Translations under genes and position numbers: made by a program
Notes under the pieces: model-generated
Seen by the model: the letters and a program-made list of their open reading frames with translations, nothing else
The model's database searches: none
Told to the model about the DNA's origin: nothing
Origin: Bacillota bacterium
GTDB taxonomy: Bacteria; Bacillota; Clostridia; Tissierellales; Sporanaerobacteraceae
Assembly (NCBI GenBank): GCA_029779375.1
Contig: JAKPAR010000199.1
Location: 1-8,530, forward strand
Direction: 5' to 3'
DNA: 8,530 bases
Shown here: positions 6,084 to 8,530 of the stretch, piece by piece
Layout of the letters: each line of letters starts with the position of its first letter
Numbering within the stretch: the stretch's first letter is position 1

Positions 6084-6680
6084 ATGAAAAAAGAAGTAGA
6101 TGCTAGAGGACAAGCTTGTCCAAGACCAGTTATCATGACTAAAAAGGCTCTTGATGAGATAAGCGAGGGTATTGTGACTACTATTGTAGATAATGAAGTG
6201 GCTAAAGAAAATGTTTCAAAATTAGCTAAAAGTTTAGGATATGAGTATAGTGTAGACAAAAATGGTGAAAATGAGTATTATATTCATATAAATAAGGGAC
6301 AAGTAATGGAAGAAACAAATGTGTGCGTGCCAGATACTTTTAAGGATATGACTATTGCTTTTAGTTCTAACACTATGGGTGGTGGCTCTGAAGAATTGGG
6401 TAAGATTCTTATGAAGAGTTTCATATATACACTTACAGAGTCTACACCATATCCTTCTACTTTGGTGTTTTATAATGGAGGAGTTCATTTGACTTGTGAA
6501 GGTTCTCCAGTATTGGATGATTTAAAGAAATTGGAAGAGGAAGGAATAGAAATACTTTCTTGTGGTACTTGTCTTGATTTCTATAAAATAAAAGATAAAT
6601 TGAGTGTAGGGAGCGTAACCAATATGTATAGTATTTTGGAGAAATTAAAAAATCCTACAAAGACTGTGATTATAGGATAG
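6084..6680 (+). CDS. yedF: selenium metabolism protein YedF (TusA-like plus DsrE-like domains)
   Basis: The 198-residue protein has two domains. Residues 3-72 are TusA-like and start VDARGQACPRPVI, with the CPxP cysteine at Cys12, the sulfur-carrier residue of the family. Residues 88-198 are DsrE-like, beginning MTIAFSSNTMGGGSEELGKI. Further cysteines lie at 138 (LTCEGSP), 160 and 163 (SCGTCLDFY) and may carry sulfur or selenium. This two-domain form is the one named as the sulfurtransferase-like selenium metabolism protein YedF. No in-frame TGA occurs, so it is not itself a selenoprotein. The start is firm: AGGGAGG at 6070-6076, seven bases before the ATG. It heads an operon with DUF3343, MscS and DUF951, with a 12-base gap to the next gene. 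The selenium assignment rests on family knowledge; selA, selB or selD are not in the window. Confidence 0.94.
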   Translation: MKKEVDARGQACPRPVIMTKKALDEISEGIVTTIVDNEVAKENVSKLAKSLGYEYSVDKNGENEYYIHINKGQVMEETNVCVPDTFKDMTIAFSSNTMGGGSEELGKILMKSFIYTLTESTPYPSTLVFYNGGVHLTCEGSPVLDDLKKLEEEGIEILSCGTCLDFYKIKDKLSVGSVTNMYSILEKLKNPTKTVIIG

Positions 6681-6692
6681 GAGTATGTTATA

Positions 6693-6959
6693 ATGGAATA
6701 TAAGGAATATGGAGTTGTGACTTTTGAATCTACTCATCATGCTATAAGAGGAGAAAAGATATTGGAAAATGCTAATCTAAAATTTAAGACTATACCTACA
6801 CCTAGAGAGATAACTTCTAGCTGTGGGCTTTCCATACGTTTTGATTTAGATGATATAGATAAAGTAAAAAGCACTATATTAGAAAATGAATTGGCTATAA
6901 AAGGTTTATATAGAATGTCTAAAATAGATTCAAAAAATCATATAGAAAAGATTAATTGA
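6693..6959 (+). CDS. DUF3343 family protein, putative Se/S carrier
   Basis: The 88-residue protein shows the DUF3343 signature PTPREITSSCGLSIRF, with the single conserved cysteine Cys44. The family is described as putative selenium/sulfur carrier-like and commonly sits next to yedF, as it does here, 12 bases downstream. It is small, cytoplasmic and of normal length. A purine-rich site (AGGATAGGAG, ending at 6683) overlaps the yedF stop and is 9 bases from the ATG, which supports coupled translation. Cys44 is the residue expected to carry the chalcogen. The next gene follows 14 bases after the stop. The family call is strong; the chemical role in this operon is inferred. Confidence 0.92.
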   Translation: MEYKEYGVVTFESTHHAIRGEKILENANLKFKTIPTPREITSSCGLSIRFDLDDIDKVKSTILENELAIKGLYRMSKIDSKNHIEKIN

Positions 6960-6960
6960 T

Positions 6961-6967
6961 AGGAGAG
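6961..6967 (+). promoter_or_regulatory. ribosome binding site that decides the start of the MscS gene
   Basis: AGGAGAG is followed by 6 bases and the ATG at 6974. The in-frame TTG at 6956, which overlaps the DUF3343 stop, has no site in front of it. Confidence 0.75.
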
Positions 6968-6973
6968 AATGGT

Positions 6974-7825
6974 ATGCAAGGGGTTTTGCAATTTTTGCAA
7001 GATGTGTTTATAAAGGAAAATAAGGAGTTAAATATACTGGGAAAACTAGTTAAAATAGCAATTATATTTTTACTTGCAAGATTAGGAATTCGAATAGTAA
7101 ATGCTATAATTAACAGATCCTTGGAAAGAAGAAGAAAACTTAAATTTGGAATTGATGAAAAGAAGGCAAATACCCTTGCAACTATATTAAAAAATGTAAA
7201 TAAATATGTATTTTATTTTATAGCATTGGTGCCTTCTTTAGAACTATTTGGAATAAAAGCTACTTCTATACTGGCTACGGCTGGTATAGGAGGATTAGCT
7301 ATAGGTTTTGGAGCTCAAGGACTTGTGAAGGATGTACTGACAGGATTCTTTATTCTATTTGAGGATCAATTTTCTGTAGGAGATTATGTAAAGATAGATG
7401 AATATGAAGGAATTGTGGAGGAAATGGGTCTTAGAGTTACAAAAATTCGAGGATTTTCTGGAGAGCTTTATATAATTCCTAACAATAAAATAGAGGTAGT
7501 TACAAATAGAGTGAGAGGTTCTATGAGAGCCTTAGTCGAAGTGAGTATTTCTTATGAAGAAGATATAGATAGGGCTCTAAAGGTATTGGAAGATGTTTCA
7601 CTAGAGTTAAAAAGTACTGAAGAGGCTATATTGGAAGGGCCTACAGTACTTGGAGTATCAAAACTTGGAGAATATGATATAGTATTGACGGTTGTTGCAA
7701 AAACTGAGCCTATGGAGCAGTGGAGAATAGAAAGAACAATTAGGAAAAAGATTATAGAAGCTTTCCGTAAAGAAAATATAGATATACCTTATCCTAAAAA
7801 AATAGTTATGAATGAAAAAGTCTAA
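6974..7825 (+). CDS. MscS family mechanosensitive ion channel
   Basis: This is a 283-residue small-conductance channel protein of normal MscS length. Membrane segments lie at about 22-46, 75-92 and 97-129. The last is the Gly/Ala-rich pore helix (TAGIGGLAIGFGAQGLVKDV) followed by TGFFILFEDQFSVGDYVKI. The cytoplasmic beta domain has the conserved PNN at 169-171, and the C-terminal alpha/beta domain ends PYPKKIVMNEK. MscS proteins open under membrane tension and release osmolytes on osmotic downshift. The start at 6974 is chosen by its binding site; the longer TTG-started form would add six residues. It is the third gene of the operon with DUF951 12 bases downstream. MscS beside DUF951 is, as I recall, common in Firmicutes, whereas the link to yedF is less expected. 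Confidence 0.95.
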   Translation: MQGVLQFLQDVFIKENKELNILGKLVKIAIIFLLARLGIRIVNAIINRSLERRRKLKFGIDEKKANTLATILKNVNKYVFYFIALVPSLELFGIKATSILATAGIGGLAIGFGAQGLVKDVLTGFFILFEDQFSVGDYVKIDEYEGIVEEMGLRVTKIRGFSGELYIIPNNKIEVVTNRVRGSMRALVEVSISYEEDIDRALKVLEDVSLELKSTEEAILEGPTVLGVSKLGEYDIVLTVVAKTEPMEQWRIERTIRKKIIEAFRKENIDIPYPKKIVMNEKV

Positions 7826-7837
7826 AGGAGAGATAAT

Positions 7838-8050
7838 ATGGCTATAAAGTACAATATAGGTGATATAGTGGCTTTAAAAAAAGCCCATCCCTGTGGAGAA
7901 AATAAATGGGAAATATTGAGAACAGGAGTGGATTTTAAACTCAAGTGTACAGGCTGTGGAAGACAAATATGGATTCCACGAATTGATTTTGAAAAAAGAG
8001 TTAGAAAAATATTAGTAGATGAAAAATGGGAAAGTGTTAATAAAGCTTAA
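7838..8050 (+). CDS. DUF951 family small protein
   Basis: The 70-residue protein fits the DUF951 family, usually 60-70 residues. It starts MAIKYNIGDIVALKKAHPCG, then has a CTGCG motif (Cys37 and Cys40) and the basic tail IPRIDFEKRVRKIL. The HPCG and CxxC cysteines may bind a metal, and the fold is likely a small beta barrel. No function is established that I know of; YyzM of Bacillus subtilis is, as I recall, a homologue. The site AAAGGAGAG (7824-7832) overlaps the MscS stop, and the ATG follows five bases later. It closes the yedF operon. No clear intrinsic terminator was found after it, although weak hairpins lie at 8125-8168. Confidence 0.93.
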   Translation: MAIKYNIGDIVALKKAHPCGENKWEILRTGVDFKLKCTGCGRQIWIPRIDFEKRVRKILVDEKWESVNKA

Positions 8051-8124
8051 CAAGAATGAATCCTACTAAATAACCACATTAGAACCACTTATCTAAATAT
8101 AAGTCAATATATATTAGACAAAAT

Positions 8125-8153
8125 CCTTATAAAATAGTAAACTATTTATAAGG
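8125..8153. repeat. imperfect inverted repeat before the aminotransferase
   Basis: CCTTATAAAATAGT (8125-8138) pairs with ACTATTTATAAGG (8141-8153) apart from one bulged A. No T-run follows on the plus strand, so it does not look like a normal terminator of DUF951. It overlaps a weak -10 candidate and could be an operator or an RNA hairpin. Confidence 0.45.
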
Positions 8154-8171
8154 GTTAGGTATAACCTTTTA

Positions 8172-8185
8172 GGAAAACGTTTTTA
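8172..8185 (+). promoter_or_regulatory. cre-like site, possible CcpA operator
   Basis: GGAAAACGTTTTTA matches the catabolite-response consensus TGWAARCGYTWNCW at 12 of 14 positions and contains the palindrome AAAACGTTTT. It lies just upstream of the aminotransferase binding site. Such matches occur by chance in AT-rich DNA, so this is tentative. Confidence 0.3.
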
Positions 8186-8206
8186 AAAAATTAGGGGGTG
8201 CTTTTT

Positions 8207-8530
8207 GTGGGTTTAAATTATGCAAAGCGTATGGACAATATTAAAGCCTCTGAAATTCGTGAATTGTTGAAACTTACTGAAAAGCCAGAGGTAATTTCTT
8301 TTGCTGGAGGGCTTCCAGCTCCAGAGTTGTTTCCAGTAGATGAAATGAAGAAAATATCTGTGGAAGTATTAGAAGAAGAAGGAACTAAGGCATTACAATA
8401 TGGACCAACAGAAGGCTATAAGCCACTTAGAGAACAAATCACTAAGAGAATGGCAAAAGTTGGAGTAGAAGCAAAAGTAGACAATATATTAGTTATCAGT
8501 GGTTCTCAACAAGGTTTAGATTTTTCTGGG
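8207..8530 (+). CDS. PLP-dependent aminotransferase, fold type I (LysN/2-aminoadipate transaminase-like), N-terminal part
   Basis: The frame starts at GTG and runs off the right edge with 108 codons in view and no stop. AGGGGGTG (8193-8200) six bases upstream fixes the GTG. The N-terminus is of the stand-alone type with no GntR domain: residues 7-15 KRMDNIKAS, then SFAGGLPAPELFP (31-43), QYGPTEGYKPLRE (64-76) and VISGSQQGLDF (96-106). These are conserved in the class I/II aminotransferases annotated as 2-aminoadipate transaminase or aromatic/branched-chain aminotransferase. The catalytic lysine lies beyond the window. The shared sequences PELFPV, GYxPLRE and SGxQQGxD show it is related to the MocR protein encoded at 446-1915, without its DNA-binding domain. 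The substrate cannot be determined. Confidence 0.9.
   Translation, partial: MGLNYAKRMDNIKASEIRELLKLTEKPEVISFAGGLPAPELFPVDEMKKISVEVLEEEGTKALQYGPTEGYKPLREQITKRMAKVGVEAKVDNILVISGSQQGLDFSG

Larger units (their letters stand above)
8051..8206. other. gene-free leader region upstream of the aminotransferase
   Basis: This 156-base stretch contains no reading frame of note. It holds a 12- to 13-bp imperfect inverted repeat (8125-8153), an overlapping smaller hairpin (8150-8168), a cre-like site (8172-8185) and the ribosome binding site AGGGGGTG (8193-8200). No T-box or riboswitch consensus was recognised. A weak promoter candidate is TAGACA (8115-8120) with TAAACT (8138-8143), 17 bases apart. Confidence 0.5.

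Noticed and set aside
6685..6693. Two-codon ATG-TTA-TAA frame ending at the DUF3343 start
   Set aside because: It is too short to judge and expected by chance in this composition; no reason to think it is translated.
6084..6959. Possible selenocysteine codon in yedF or DUF3343
   Set aside because: Neither gene has an in-frame TGA before its end, and conserved cysteines occupy the reactive positions. The DUF3343 TGA is an ordinary stop followed at once by the next binding site.
6956..6973. TTG start for the MscS gene overlapping the DUF3343 stop
   Set aside because: No binding site precedes it, while AGGAGAG is well placed for the ATG at 6974.
8051..8206. T-box or lysine riboswitch before the aminotransferase
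   Set aside because: The T-box sequence motif and the conserved riboswitch cores are absent; only short AT-rich hairpins are seen.

Overview
The window is very AT-rich and uses ATA, AGA and TTA codons heavily. It has strong purine-rich Shine-Dalgarno sites and Gram-positive families (DUF2089, DUF951, CvpA, a DUF4097 protein with a SHOCT-like head). This points to a low-GC anaerobic Firmicute of the Clostridia/Tissierellia kind. The YedF plus DUF3343 pair suggests an organism that handles selenium. No rRNA, tRNA, CRISPR array or insertion sequence was seen, and the genes look chromosomal and intact apart from the two cut by the window edges.

Layout. (1) Positions 3-449 hold the C-terminal part of an alpha/beta hydrolase. 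It converges on, and overlaps by 4 bases, a MocR-type regulator (GntR helix-turn-helix fused to an aminotransferase fold, minus strand). The regulator has a clear promoter with a perfect 16-bp palindrome over its predicted start site. (2) Divergent from it, on plus, are a membrane-anchored beta-propeller-like protein (DUF5711-like) and a CvpA-family membrane protein. They end at a strong hairpin shared with the convergent next operon. (3) On minus, 5790 down to 3795, is a tight three-gene operon: a DUF2089 zinc-ribbon/HTH protein, a DUF4097 beta-solenoid protein, and a small partner. All three carry the same short helical SHOCT-like module. This is the most distinctive part of the window and resembles YvlB/LiaX-type envelope-stress genes. 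(4) A 293-bp divergent intergenic region holds two long perfect inverted repeats and one promoter on each strand. (5) On plus, 6084-8050, is a four-gene operon: YedF, DUF3343, an MscS-type channel and DUF951. (6) A leader of about 155 bases with overlapping hairpins and a cre-like site precedes a fold-type I aminotransferase that runs off the window. It starts at GTG.

Starts were chosen by ribosome binding site. The propeller protein should start at 2058, the MscS channel at 6974, and probably CvpA at 3132. The DUF4097 protein starts at TTG and the last aminotransferase at GTG. Functions for the three-gene minus operon and for the propeller/CvpA pair are inferred from family resemblance only; no search was run.
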